In this document: positions 34,745 to 42,461 of the stretch, piece by piece | Numbering within the stretch: position 1 is the first letter of the stretch | How the letters are laid out: each line of letters begins with the position of its first letter | NCBI GenBank assembly: GCA_045580145.1 | Contig: JAZNNI010000019.1 | Location: 1 to 51,328, forward strand | Reading direction: 5' to 3' | Length of the DNA: 51,328 bases | Source: UBA1738 sp045580145 | GTDB taxonomy: Bacteria > Bacillota > Clostridia > UBA1381 | Notes under the pieces: model-generated | Told to the model about the DNA's origin: nothing | The model's input: only the letters and a program-made list of their open reading frames with translations | Databases searched by the model: none | Program-made: the position numbers and the translations under genes

Positions 34745-35974
34745 TTAAAAATTAAATAATTTCTCTGAAAATGTCTTTTTAGTGACTTTGTACAGCCTAA
34801 TTGATTGATTAATAAAATATTCAACTTTTTCTTCTTTATTTCCCCTTCTTTTTTCTGAAAAGCGTAACTTGTAGCGATAAGGTTCACTATTTTCACTTTC
34901 TTTTGGCGAGAAACATTTAAACCTATCTTTTTTCATCCACATTTCATTATTTGAATATCCTTCTATCTCAAAATAATTGCCACCCTTATCAATGTGTAGG
35001 TCATCATCAAAGTGTGGATAACCAGGATCGCCAGTAAATAGATATGTATCGTCAGTGTTTGAATGATCTAATATAGCTATGTAGTATATTGGTAGATGTC
35101 TAAAAAACTTGTGATCATTTTCTATTAACTCGATATATAAACAATATTTGGAAGATGAATTGATGTCGATAAGCTGCACATTAAACATTGGTCTATATGT
35201 TTCTAAATATTCTTGAAACTTATCGTTAAATTTGAGTATACGTTGATTAAGATAAGTTTGTATAGTTCCATTACTTATGTGATTTAATAGTTTGTTGGAA
35301 TTAGTGAAAACTTCAGAGGTAATTAAATCATATGCTAAAAACGCATTTATACCATAAACAGTTGCCTCGTGACAAGACCAATTTATGGCTTTTTCAGAGA
35401 ATCCCAATCCTTTTGCCTTCATATAAGCACTCTCACCTGTTTCTTCTCGACATTTTCGTGCATTGTTACAATCAATTTCATATTGGCTACTGCATAGATA
35501 GTCTGCGAGGATTAGCATACGCTCATCTTCGTTATGTAAATTCGGAGGATATTTTGGCTCGGGAGTATTAAAAGGAAGATTGTAGAGTGCATATCCAAGA
35601 AAATAATATGCTGCCGGAACATTCTGCTCAATAGCAGTAAAAAGAGAACTCCTTGCTTCTGCATCTGTTACAAATGTTGCATATCCATACAGGTATTCAA
35701 AATATGTAAAAGCAAGAGCTTCTGGATATTTTTTGTTATAGGCTCTTTTTAGCCAATCCATAGCAGCGGGGATGTTTCTGTCTTCCATATGTAGCTTATA
35801 CATTAAAAAGTCGGCATAAGGAATTTGCTTGCCGGATTCTTCGTATATGATTTTTCTTGCTATTTTTTTGTCATATTCTGTGCTATCATACCATAGAGCA
35901 ACTTTTTCAGCATAAGTAAGTTTTTCTTCAATGTTTTCTAATGAATTTAAAATTTTTTCATTTTCTGTACTCAT
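34745..35974 (-). CDS. Unrecognised 409-residue protein with TPR/Sel1-like N-terminus
   Basis: I do not recognise this protein. Residues about 50-150 look alpha-helical with repeated aromatic/Ala patterns such as MDWLKRAYNKKYPEAL and AAYYFLGYALYNLP, suggesting Sel1/TPR-like repeats. A central part (about 150-250) has several Cys (CSSQYEIDCNNARKC). The C-terminal part (about 260-409) is beta-rich and full of Asp, Tyr and Phe, including YLFTGDPGYPHFDDDLHID. There is no signal peptide or membrane helix, so it is probably cytosolic. AGGAGG precedes the ATG. It is divergent from an XRE regulator, and the pair is bracketed by direct repeats, so it looks like an accessory cassette. Confidence 0.8.
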   Translation of the reverse strand: MSTENEKILNSLENIEEKLTYAEKVALWYDSTEYDKKIARKIIYEESGKQIPYADFLMYKLHMEDRNIPAAMDWLKRAYNKKYPEALAFTYFEYLYGYATFVTDAEARSSLFTAIEQNVPAAYYFLGYALYNLPFNTPEPKYPPNLHNEDERMLILADYLCSSQYEIDCNNARKCREETGESAYMKAKGLGFSEKAINWSCHEATVYGINAFLAYDLITSEVFTNSNKLLNHISNGTIQTYLNQRILKFNDKFQEYLETYRPMFNVQLIDINSSSKYCLYIELIENDHKFFRHLPIYYIAILDHSNTDDTYLFTGDPGYPHFDDDLHIDKGGNYFEIEGYSNNEMWMKKDRFKCFSPKESENSEPYRYKLRFSEKRRGNKEEKVEYFINQSIRLYKVTKKTFSEKLFNF

Positions 35975-36013
35975 ATAAACCCTCCTAAATTAATTAAAAT
36001 AAAATAACAAAAC

Positions 36014-36028
36014 TTACAAATTTTGTAA
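36014..36028. promoter_or_regulatory. Palindrome TTACAAA-T-TTTGTAA, possible operator
   Basis: A perfect 7-base inverted repeat with a one-base centre lies in the 5' leader of the 409-residue protein gene, about 40 bases before its start. It is a natural binding site for a dimeric XRE-type repressor, such as the one encoded next door. Confidence 0.5.
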
Positions 36029-36048
36029 AAATAAAGCTGTATGTTAAC

Positions 36049-36077
36049 AGTATAACATTTATTACATCTAATTGCAA
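36049..36077 (-). promoter_or_regulatory. Promoter of the cassette protein gene
   Basis: On the - strand TTGCAA (36077-36072) and TATACT (36054-36049) are 17 bases apart. Its -35 box is part of the inverted repeat at 36070-36092. Confidence 0.75.
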
Positions 36078-36092
36078 TAATATTTTGCAATT
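36070..36092. promoter_or_regulatory. Inverted repeat AATTGCAA-N7-TTGCAATT, possible operator
   Basis: Perfect 8-base arms around seven bases cover the -35 region of the - strand promoter and lie upstream of the regulator gene. A protein bound here could control both divergent genes. Confidence 0.55.
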
Positions 36093-36126
36093 TTCTAACA
36101 ATAAGAATGTTTATTTTATGGCTGAT

Positions 36127-36135
36127 TGATATAAA
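36127..36135 (+). promoter_or_regulatory. Possible extended -10 promoter of the XRE regulator
   Basis: TGATATAAA lies about 22 bases before the chosen start codon. No good -35 box is seen, so the promoter may be weak or need activation. Confidence 0.4.
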
Positions 36136-36156
36136 ATAGTGTATGAGGTGATTGGA

Positions 36157-36483
36157 TTGGAATTATCTTTATTAGGTGAAAGAATCAAAAGTGCACGTAT
36201 TGAAAAAAGATTTACCTTAGAACAACTTTCGGAAAGAATAGGAATATCAAGGAACTTTTTGTGGGAAATTGAAGCAGGAAGAAAAGCACCTTCAATACAA
36301 ACTTTATGCAATATCGGAAAAGAATTAAAGATTTCTATTGATTATATTTTAGGGTTATCAGATAATGTTAAATGGATTGATAATAAAGATGAACGAAATA
36401 TCAATTCACTTACAAATAAATTAGATGATAAAGAAATAATTATGCTGAAAGAATTTTTAAGAACATACTTTGAGAATAAATAA
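36157..36483 (+). CDS. XRE-family helix-turn-helix regulator
   Basis: The 108-residue protein has an N-terminal XRE DNA-binding domain (about 5-62): LGERIKSARIEKRFTLEQLS, then GISRNFLWEIEAGRKAPS and LCNIGKELKISIDYILG. The C-terminal tail (about 63-108) is short and helical, probably for dimerisation. The start is TTG at 36157, six bases after GAGGTG; an upstream GTG at 36139 overlaps that site. It faces away from the 409-residue protein gene, and the palindromes between them suggest that it controls both. It is likely a repressor of a mobile or accessory module. Confidence 0.85.
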   Translation: MELSLLGERIKSARIEKRFTLEQLSERIGISRNFLWEIEAGRKAPSIQTLCNIGKELKISIDYILGLSDNVKWIDNKDERNINSLTNKLDDKEIIMLKEFLRTYFENK

Positions 36484-36516
36484 ATTTTCTTATCTATAAG
36501 ATATAGCAATTGGTGT

Positions 36517-36548
36517 AAAAAGAGCGGCATTGATTTTTCAATGCCACT
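36517..36548 (-). terminator. Terminator after carD, split by the cassette
   Basis: On the - strand GGCATTGA pairs with TCAATGCC around AAAA, and TTTTT follows. The carD-side arm continues as CTTTTCTAC on the + strand; its complement GTAGAAAAG is not here but at 34618-34626, next to spoIIP. Confidence 0.85.
36518..36530 (+). repeat. Right copy of 13-base direct repeat
   Basis: AAAAGAGCGGCAT, identical to 34622-34634. It lies partly in the carD terminator stem and marks the right edge of the cassette. Confidence 0.8.
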
Positions 36549-36554
36549 TTTCTA

Positions 36555-37067
36555 CTACTCAATATCCAATTTTTCTCTTATATATTCGCCGACCTGAGCA
36601 CCGCTTAAATTAAGAACAAACGAAAACTCATTTTCAATCATTGCTTCAGCTTGTGTAAGAACTGAATCGTCTGTGGCGGTCAGCTTTTTTCCGCTATCTG
36701 CAAATTCATTCTTTTTAAGATAGATGCAGCTTACAAGTTTTAAAAGCTCCTGTGGGTCACATCGTTTTAAAATATCCTTAAAGTTTTCTGTTCTTGCCTT
36801 TCTGTCCTCAATCCACAAAATTTCGTCTTTTTTTACAGATTGGATGAGTTTGTCAATTTCGTCTTTTTTCAATATATAACGCATTTTTGATGTCAGGTTT
36901 TCGTTTGCAACCGGAACGTAAATGGTAGAGGATGATGCTCCTACCGGCTTTAAAACGTAGAAATCCTGCTCATTTTTAGAACGTGTGTAATCAAGCTTTT
37001 TTATATCTTCAATAAGACAAACTCCAGATGAGGAATATCTTATGTAGTCGCCCTTTTTGTAGGTCAT
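36555..37067 (-). CDS. CarD/CdnL-type RNA polymerase-binding regulator
   Basis: CarD-like proteins bind the RNA polymerase beta subunit and stabilise open promoter complexes. The 170-residue protein begins with a CarD_TRCF domain (YKKGDYIRYSSSGVCLIEDI, then FYVLKPVG and IYVPVANE). A C-terminal helical domain (about 65-170) follows. AAAGGGG eight bases upstream fits the ATG at 37067 rather than a TTG at 37085. It lacks the UvrB-like helicase part of Mfd, so it is a stand-alone CarD. The promoter and a leader hairpin are upstream. Confidence 0.92.
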   Translation of the reverse strand: MTYKKGDYIRYSSSGVCLIEDIKKLDYTRSKNEQDFYVLKPVGASSSTIYVPVANENLTSKMRYILKKDEIDKLIQSVKKDEILWIEDRKARTENFKDILKRCDPQELLKLVSCIYLKKNEFADSGKKLTATDDSVLTQAEAMIENEFSFVLNLSGAQVGEYIREKLDIE

Positions 37068-37093
37068 TATATAAACCCCTTTCAAATTTTGAT

Positions 37094-37134
37094 AAAAATA
37101 AGAAGCCCGACAGGCATATAATCCTGTGAGCTAC
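37094..37134 (-). promoter_or_regulatory. Small hairpin in the carD leader
   Basis: ACAGG and CCTGT pair across an AT-rich loop, with outer AGC/GCT and AAG/CTT pairs. It is imperfect and without a T run on the - strand, so it is not an obvious terminator. Its role is unknown. Confidence 0.3.
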
Positions 37135-37148
37135 TTATCCTTAACTAT

Positions 37149-37177
37149 ATTTTATCAAATAAAAACCCTTATTTCAA
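37149..37177 (-). promoter_or_regulatory. Promoter of carD
   Basis: On the - strand TTGAAA (37177-37172) and TAAAAT (37154-37149) are 17 bases apart, with TGA before the -10 (extended). Confidence 0.7.
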
Positions 37178-37278
37178 AGGACATTTTAACCAAAAAATAG
37201 ATTATATATTTTAGTGCTTTTTTAGGAACGGTATGCTTGAAAATAAAAAATAGTCTGAGGGAAAATTTGTGAAAATGC

Positions 37279-37307
37279 TTGCAAGGATGGCGAAAGTGTG
37301 TTATAAT
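37279..37307 (+). promoter_or_regulatory. Promoter of tRNA-Arg
   Basis: TTGCAA at 37279-37284 and TATAAT at 37302-37307 are 17 bases apart. Transcription would start near 37314, about 29 bases before the tRNA. Confidence 0.88.
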
Positions 37308-37342
37308 AGTGTGGTTGAATTTTGACATATTAATAGCTGTTT

Positions 37343-37417
37343 GCCCTCGTAGTTAAATGGATATAATAAACCCCTCCTAAGGGTTAGTTATCAGTTCGAT
37401 TCTGGTCGGGGGTGCCA
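37343..37417 (+). tRNA. tRNA-Arg (anticodon CCU)
   Basis: A 75-base cloverleaf can be drawn by hand. The acceptor stem is GCCCTCG/CGGGGGT with two G-U pairs. The D stem is GTTA/TAAT. The anticodon stem is AACCC/GGGTT with loop CTCCTAA, anticodon CCT. The variable loop is AGTT. The T stem is ATCAG/CTGGT with loop TTCGATT. Discriminator G and an encoded CCA follow. It decodes the rare Arg codon AGG. The AT-rich D stem is typical for this isoacceptor. Confidence 0.94.
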
Positions 37418-37420
37418 ATT

Positions 37421-37478
37421 TGCAACAGACTATGTTGCATAAAAATGCTCATTTTATTTTAAATGTGCATTTCTTTTT
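37421..37478 (+). terminator. Tandem hairpins ending the tRNA transcript
   Basis: TGCAACA/TGTTGCA (37421-37439) is followed by AAATGCTCATTT/AAATGTGCATTT (37443-37472, one mismatch) and CTTTTT. The second is the likely terminator. Confidence 0.75.
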
Positions 37479-37502
37479 ATAAATTAAAAGGGAGAAGTAC
37501 TT

Positions 37503-38828
37503 ATGAAACGAAAACTAAAATCTTTATTAAGTATTATGGTGGTGGTAATGATGTGTGCAAGAAATATTGTAAATGCAGCTGCTGGTGAAACTATTGATAT
37601 TATTTTTGTAGGAAATTCAATAACGAAGCACGGACCATCTGAGGCTCTTGGATGGACAGGCAACTGGGGTATGGCAGCAACAAGTGAGGATAAGGACTTT
37701 GTTCATCAGCTTGTAGACCTTTTAAAATACAGATATGGCAGTGTAGAGTTTCAGGTTGCAAGTGGAACTACAGGCGGCGGCTCTTTTGAAAAAATTGCTA
37801 CCGATGCGACAGACGATGACATAAAAAATAGTTTAGAAGGACTTTTGGACCTTATAAAGCAGGAACAGCCTGATATTTTAAATATTCAGGTTGGTGAAAA
37901 CTGGTCTGCGCATTACGGAACAAAAACTAAGGTTTATGAATACTTTGTGAATGAAGCGCATAAGATTGCACCTAATATGATTATAAACCTTTGTGCAGTA
38001 TTTTGGTCAACAACTTCAAGCGTAGACTATGAAGTGAAAAAAGAAATTGCGGACAAGTATGAATTTGTTTATTTGTCAGATACTTGTATTGCGCCGAATG
38101 CGTTTAAAGAAGGAATGCAGAACCCTGAAGATAATCCATATTGTGGATATGACCGTTTCCAAGGTGGAGTTGGTGCGCATCCGGGAGATAAAGGTTTTCA
38201 GAAAATGGCAGAAATAATTTTTGAAACATTATCTCCGGTACTTGATAAAAAGTTCTCAAGTGGCAGCAGTACATCTTCATCAACAAGCGGAATGTTTGAT
38301 GATATTGAAAAGCATTGGGCTAAAAGAAATATTGAATTTGTTGTAAGAAAAGGGCTTTTCAGCGGAACAAGTGAAAGAAATTTCTCACCTGATGCAAAGC
38401 TTACAAGAGGAATGCTTGCAGTAATTCTTTATAATTATGCAAAGAATCCGGAAACTGCATATGGCGGAGAATTTACAGACGTTCAGGCTGGCGATTGGTA
38501 TGCAGATGCTATCGGCTGGCTTGCCGGAAAAGGAATTACAAAAGGATACGAAGATGGAAGCTTTGGCCCTAATGACAATATAACACGTGAACAGCTTGCA
38601 GTATTTTTCCATAGATTTGCAGAGGAACCGGAGAGTACGTATGAGCTTCTATTTGCAGATAATGACAGTATAAGTGCTTATGCTAAAAATGCTATTTGCT
38701 GGGCGGTTGAAAATGAGATTATGAGCGGAAAGGGCGAAAATATGCTCGACCCTAAGGGCCTTGCAACAAGAGCAGAGACAGCTACAATGCTTCAGAGGTT
38801 TATAATTTATATGGAAAAGAATAAATAA
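37503..38828 (+). CDS. SLH-anchored SGNH/GDSL-like hydrolase
   Basis: The 441-residue protein has a signal peptide (about 1-25), an SGNH-like hydrolase domain (about 30-250), a Ser-rich linker and three SLH repeats (about 262-435) that bind secondary cell-wall polymers. Catalytic S39 is in VGNSIT, and VGENW matches the block III Asn. H226 in GAHPGDKGF matches block V, but the Asp three residues before it is replaced (GGVGAH), so it may use a Ser-His pair. SGNH enzymes often remove acetyl groups from polysaccharides. The GH78-like gene downstream suggests plant or host glycans as substrate, which is an inference. AGGGAG precedes the ATG. Confidence 0.87.
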   Translation: MKRKLKSLLSIMVVVMMCARNIVNAAAGETIDIIFVGNSITKHGPSEALGWTGNWGMAATSEDKDFVHQLVDLLKYRYGSVEFQVASGTTGGGSFEKIATDATDDDIKNSLEGLLDLIKQEQPDILNIQVGENWSAHYGTKTKVYEYFVNEAHKIAPNMIINLCAVFWSTTSSVDYEVKKEIADKYEFVYLSDTCIAPNAFKEGMQNPEDNPYCGYDRFQGGVGAHPGDKGFQKMAEIIFETLSPVLDKKFSSGSSTSSSTSGMFDDIEKHWAKRNIEFVVRKGLFSGTSERNFSPDAKLTRGMLAVILYNYAKNPETAYGGEFTDVQAGDWYADAIGWLAGKGITKGYEDGSFGPNDNITREQLAVFFHRFAEEPESTYELLFADNDSISAYAKNAICWAVENEIMSGKGENMLDPKGLATRAETATMLQRFIIYMEKNK

Positions 38829-38836
38829 TCTGCACA

Positions 38837-38869
38837 AAAACAGTCCGAATCGTGGTTTGGGCTGTTTTT
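38837..38869 (+). terminator. Terminator after the SLH hydrolase gene
   Basis: AAACAGTCC at 38838-38846 pairs with GGGCTGTTT at 38859-38867 (one G-U pair), followed by TT. An inner GAA/TTT match extends the stem. Confidence 0.8.
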
Positions 38870-38902
38870 GTAAAATATAAATGATTAAAAAGGGGACAGC
38901 GT

Positions 38903-41023
38903 ATGAATTATGTTGAGAAATGGATATGGCTTCCAAGGGGAGAATATCCTGAGCATCAGACAACTAAATACAGTCATTTTTCGGAAAATGGTGAGAATAA
39001 CTATGCCGTTGCTGAGTTTAAGAGGAGGTACACCTTTGAAAAAAAGGTTGAGAGAATGGATTTGCGCTTTAGCGGAGATACTGAGTTCCAGCTCTTTTTA
39101 AATGACGAAATCATTGCAACGGGACCGGCTGTGGTAGAAGGAGATTTTATTGGAAATGACAGCCCGAGAAATAATTTCTATGCAACGGGGATGACAGTTT
39201 TTCCGGATTCAGAAACAGTTGATTTTTTTGCACGTGTCAAGATGATGCCTGTAAAAATGTGTGATTATTCAATGGGGCACGGCGGGTTTATGCTTACTGC
39301 ACACATAACCTTTTCAGATGGAACAAAGACAGTTATATGCACAGATAAAACTTGGCAGGCAAGATATAATGGGGCATATACCAAGCCTTACGAGTATGAT
39401 GCAAGAATTCTGCCTGATGAATATATAGAGGCTGAGGAAATTGACAATATATGGCATACTACCGCCTCTCCGCTTTTGGTCAGGGATGAAAAAGAAATAT
39501 TCCCTGAAAATCAAAAGTCTGCCATAGTTAATCCACACGATGCGGTGGAGGAGATTTTTGAATTTGATATGATTTATGCTGGATTTATGCATCTTTTTGT
39601 AAAAGCAAAAGGTGAGCTTCAGATAGAGGTTTTTGCGAGAGAAATCGAAGAGACAGGAAGCTTTGAGAAATTTGTTTTTGATAAAGACGGAGAATACAGA
39701 GGAATTGAGATGCATAGTGCAGGCAAGTTCTTTGTGAAAATAAAGAACAATTCGGATTTTCCTGCAGAGGTGTCACCGAGCCTTATAACTACATATTACC
39801 CCGTTTTAGAAACGGCAGAAACAACTACAAGTGATGAAGATTTAAATGAAGTTTTATCTGTATGTGCACATACTTTAAAATACTGCAGACAGCTTCATCA
39901 TCTTGACAGCCCAAGACATTGTGAGCCGCTTGCCTGTACGGGTGACTATTATATTGAAAGTCTTATGACGGCATTCTCGTTTGGAGATATGTCGCTTGCG
40001 GAATTTGATATTTTGCGTACTAGCGAGCTTTTGAGAAATAATGATGGACGTATGTTCCACACAACATATAGCTTGATATGGGTGCGTATGCTTTATGATG
40101 TCTATATGTTTACCGGCAATATGGAAATGCTTAAAAAATGTGAGGACGCACTTATTCTGCTTTTAAACAGATTTGAGACATATATCGGTGAGGACGGAAT
40201 AATAGATAACCCACCGGACTATATGTTTGTTGACTGGATATATATTGACGAACTTTCGATGCATCATCCGCCAAAGGCGCTTGGACAGACCTGCCTTAAT
40301 ATGTTCTATTTTGGAGCATTGGAATATGCTGCAAGGATTTTTGCAGAGCTTTCAGAGGATGCGATGTCAGAAAAGTGTACTAACAAGAAGGAAGAGCTAA
40401 GAGCGGCAGTTAATGAAGTGCTTTTCGATAAGGAAAAACAGCTCTATTTTGAGGGTTTAAATACAAAGACATCTGAGGATAAGCTTTATCAGTTTATGCC
40501 GCAAAATACCGAAAAGAGATATTATTTGAAGCACGCGAATATTCTGGCGGTGTACTTTGGAATTTGTAACGATGCTTTGGCAAAAAAGCTTATTGAAAAG
40601 GTGATGACGAATGAATGTCCGGGCGATTATCAGCCATATTTTGCACATTATCTGTTTGAAGCAATTTATAAAAACGGACTTCGTGATAAATATACAATCG
40701 CACTTGCAGAAATTTGGAAGCCATCGATAAAGGATTGTAGAAAAGGCTTGGCAGAGGGATTTGTAAAGCCTGAACCGACTTATGTTTTTGACCATAGTCA
40801 TGCGTGGGGCGGAACACCGCTTTATTCTGTTCCAAAAGCGATTTTGGGACTTGAAATTGTAAAGCCGGGAATGAGTGAAATTTCTCTTTCGCCGTCTCTT
40901 TTGGGTCTTAAAGATGCAGAGGTTGAACTTTTGACTCCATATGGCAAGGTGGTTTGCAAATTAGCGGAAAATGCCGAGCCTGTTATAACTGCACCTGATG
41001 AAATAAAAATTCACATAAGATAA
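38903..41023 (+). CDS. GH78-like (alpha-L-rhamnosidase-related) glycoside hydrolase
   Basis: The 706-residue protein has no signal peptide and should be cytosolic. The N-terminal third is beta-rich, including FLNDEIIATGPAV as in rhamnosidase accessory domains. The middle is an (alpha/alpha)6-barrel-like region, and a C-terminal beta domain follows SHAWGGTPLYSVPK. The family motif DCPQRDERLGWTGD is matched here by DSPRHCEPLACTGD at residues 335-348. The D, E and final D are kept, but RD becomes HC and GW becomes AC. Activity on rhamnosides or a related sugar is therefore plausible but unproven. AAGGGG precedes the ATG. The MFS transporter is convergent. Confidence 0.82.
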   Translation: MNYVEKWIWLPRGEYPEHQTTKYSHFSENGENNYAVAEFKRRYTFEKKVERMDLRFSGDTEFQLFLNDEIIATGPAVVEGDFIGNDSPRNNFYATGMTVFPDSETVDFFARVKMMPVKMCDYSMGHGGFMLTAHITFSDGTKTVICTDKTWQARYNGAYTKPYEYDARILPDEYIEAEEIDNIWHTTASPLLVRDEKEIFPENQKSAIVNPHDAVEEIFEFDMIYAGFMHLFVKAKGELQIEVFAREIEETGSFEKFVFDKDGEYRGIEMHSAGKFFVKIKNNSDFPAEVSPSLITTYYPVLETAETTTSDEDLNEVLSVCAHTLKYCRQLHHLDSPRHCEPLACTGDYYIESLMTAFSFGDMSLAEFDILRTSELLRNNDGRMFHTTYSLIWVRMLYDVYMFTGNMEMLKKCEDALILLLNRFETYIGEDGIIDNPPDYMFVDWIYIDELSMHHPPKALGQTCLNMFYFGALEYAARIFAELSEDAMSEKCTNKKEELRAAVNEVLFDKEKQLYFEGLNTKTSEDKLYQFMPQNTEKRYYLKHANILAVYFGICNDALAKKLIEKVMTNECPGDYQPYFAHYLFEAIYKNGLRDKYTIALAEIWKPSIKDCRKGLAEGFVKPEPTYVFDHSHAWGGTPLYSVPKAILGLEIVKPGMSEISLSPSLLGLKDAEVELLTPYGKVVCKLAENAEPVITAPDEIKIHIR

Positions 41024-41053
41024 AATAAAACCCCGATTTCGGGGTTTTATTTT
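41022..41053. terminator. Bidirectional terminator between GH78-like gene and MFS gene
   Basis: AAAATAAAACCCCGA and TCGGGGTTTTATTTT form a perfect 15-base stem around TT. It overlaps the ends of both convergent genes. Confidence 0.96.
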
Positions 41054-42270
41054 ATCTTTGTTTTCTTTGAAACTAATAAAAGTACCAACATAATAATCGG
41101 GAAAATCGCCGTAGCTCCTATTCCAATTTTAAGTCCCAGCTGTTCGGGAGTTATTCTAAGTCTAAGAGCCATATCAGTAATCTGTGAAAACTTTAATGAA
41201 AAGTCGGAAATTGTACCGCAAAGCCAAGAACCAAGCGAGCATCCTACATCACCGAAAAGTGCTAAAATACTGAACATAGCTGTGCCGCCGCCTGCTATAA
41301 TTTTGGCAGAGTATGAATAAACTCCCGGCCACATTATGCTTACAGAAAAGCCTGTTATACTGCAGCCTAAGAGTGCAATATACGGATTTTGTGATATTGC
41401 GGCAGTTAAGTAGCATACTGCACAGAGAAGACTTGATAAAATCAGGGATTTTCTCAAATTCAGCTTAGTGCCGAACATACCATATATAAGCCTGCCTATT
41501 CCCATCAAAAGTGCTAAAAGGCACGGGCCTAAAAGGTCACCTGCAAATTTATCTATTCCAAGCCCCTTTTGTGCAAAGAGCGATGCCCATTGCGACATTG
41601 TAATTTCTGCAGCTCCCGAGCATAGCATCAAAAGGCACATATTTAAGAAAATAGAGGACTTTAGCAAGGCTTTAGGTGATTTATATTCATCTTCCTGATT
41701 TATCTCAGGGATTGGGACAATCGAGAAGAGAATTGAGTTTAAAAGCGGGAAAAAAGCCCAGCCAATCGGTAGTATCCACCATATATCGTTTGAAAAAGCT
41801 TTTAAAACTGCTGTTGTTATAAGTATAACCACAAGCTGACCCCAGCAATAAAAGGAATGAAGCATACTCATTTTTGCTGAGCTGTGATCGAGGTCAAGTG
41901 AGTCCACGATAGGGCTTACCATAACCTCTAAAAGTCCACCGCCGAAGGCACAGAAGACGACCGATAGCAGAAGTGATATGTAAACAGGAAGAAAATGAGG
42001 CAGTATGCCGAGGCAGAAAAGACCTGCTACTGCGGAAAGTTGTGCGACTACTCCTGCTTTTCTATACCCAAGCTTTGATATGATTTTTATTGACAGTCCG
42101 TCTGTAAAAAGCTGAATAATGAAGTTTATCAGCATAAGATTTGCTATGAGTGAATAGGATACACCGAAATCGTCCTTGAAAATGACAAATAAAATCGGCA
42201 TCAGATTATTAACAAGTGCCTGCGTGGTTATGCCAAGCTCGCAAGCAAGCATAGTTGATTTGTATGTCAT
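41047..42270 (-). CDS. MFS transporter
   Basis: The 407-residue protein has about 12 hydrophobic segments and the general MFS layout with a central cytoplasmic loop (IPEINQEDEYKSPKAL near residue 195). The segment DGLSIKIISKLGYRKAG after the second helix is a motif A-like loop. Its closest look is to sugar transporters of the fucose permease/FHS kind, but I cannot assign a substrate. GGAGG seven bases upstream supports the ATG at 42270; a longer in-frame start at 42309 would not fit. It has a consensus promoter. By position it may import sugars handled by the GH78-like enzyme. Confidence 0.85.
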   Translation of the reverse strand: MTYKSTMLACELGITTQALVNNLMPILFVIFKDDFGVSYSLIANLMLINFIIQLFTDGLSIKIISKLGYRKAGVVAQLSAVAGLFCLGILPHFLPVYISLLLSVVFCAFGGGLLEVMVSPIVDSLDLDHSSAKMSMLHSFYCWGQLVVILITTAVLKAFSNDIWWILPIGWAFFPLLNSILFSIVPIPEINQEDEYKSPKALLKSSIFLNMCLLMLCSGAAEITMSQWASLFAQKGLGIDKFAGDLLGPCLLALLMGIGRLIYGMFGTKLNLRKSLILSSLLCAVCYLTAAISQNPYIALLGCSITGFSVSIMWPGVYSYSAKIIAGGGTAMFSILALFGDVGCSLGSWLCGTISDFSLKFSQITDMALRLRITPEQLGLKIGIGATAIFPIIMLVLLLVSKKTKIK

Positions 42271-42292
42271 GGCGTTACCTCCAAACCTTGTA

Positions 42293-42321
42293 ATTATAAC
42301 AAAAATCAAAATTTATGTCAA
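42293..42321 (-). promoter_or_regulatory. Promoter of the MFS gene
   Basis: On the - strand TTGACA (42321-42316) and TATAAT (42298-42293) are 17 bases apart, a perfect consensus. The leader is very short, about 16 bases. Confidence 0.9.
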
Positions 42322-42394
42322 TAACGGGGAAATAGTTAATATTATAGTATGCAAAATGAAAAATAATTGCTATTGTATTTTTGTCCTATTCGGG

Positions 42395-42423
42395 TTGAAA
42401 AAAAAGGCATTTGCTGATATAAT
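42395..42423 (+). promoter_or_regulatory. Promoter of the nitroreductase gene
   Basis: TTGAAA at 42395-42400 and TATAAT at 42418-42423 are 17 bases apart, with TGA before the -10 (extended). Confidence 0.87.
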
Positions 42424-42461
42424 ATAAAATGTGGATATTTTTGATAAAAAGGAGAAGTAAT

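Noticed and set aside
34635..36517. Insertion sequence with terminal inverted repeats
   Set aside because: The cassette ends are not inverted repeats of each other and no transposase is encoded.
37322..37350. TTGACA-like second promoter just before the tRNA
   Set aside because: Its -10 would fall inside the tRNA; the promoter at 37279-37307 explains transcription better.
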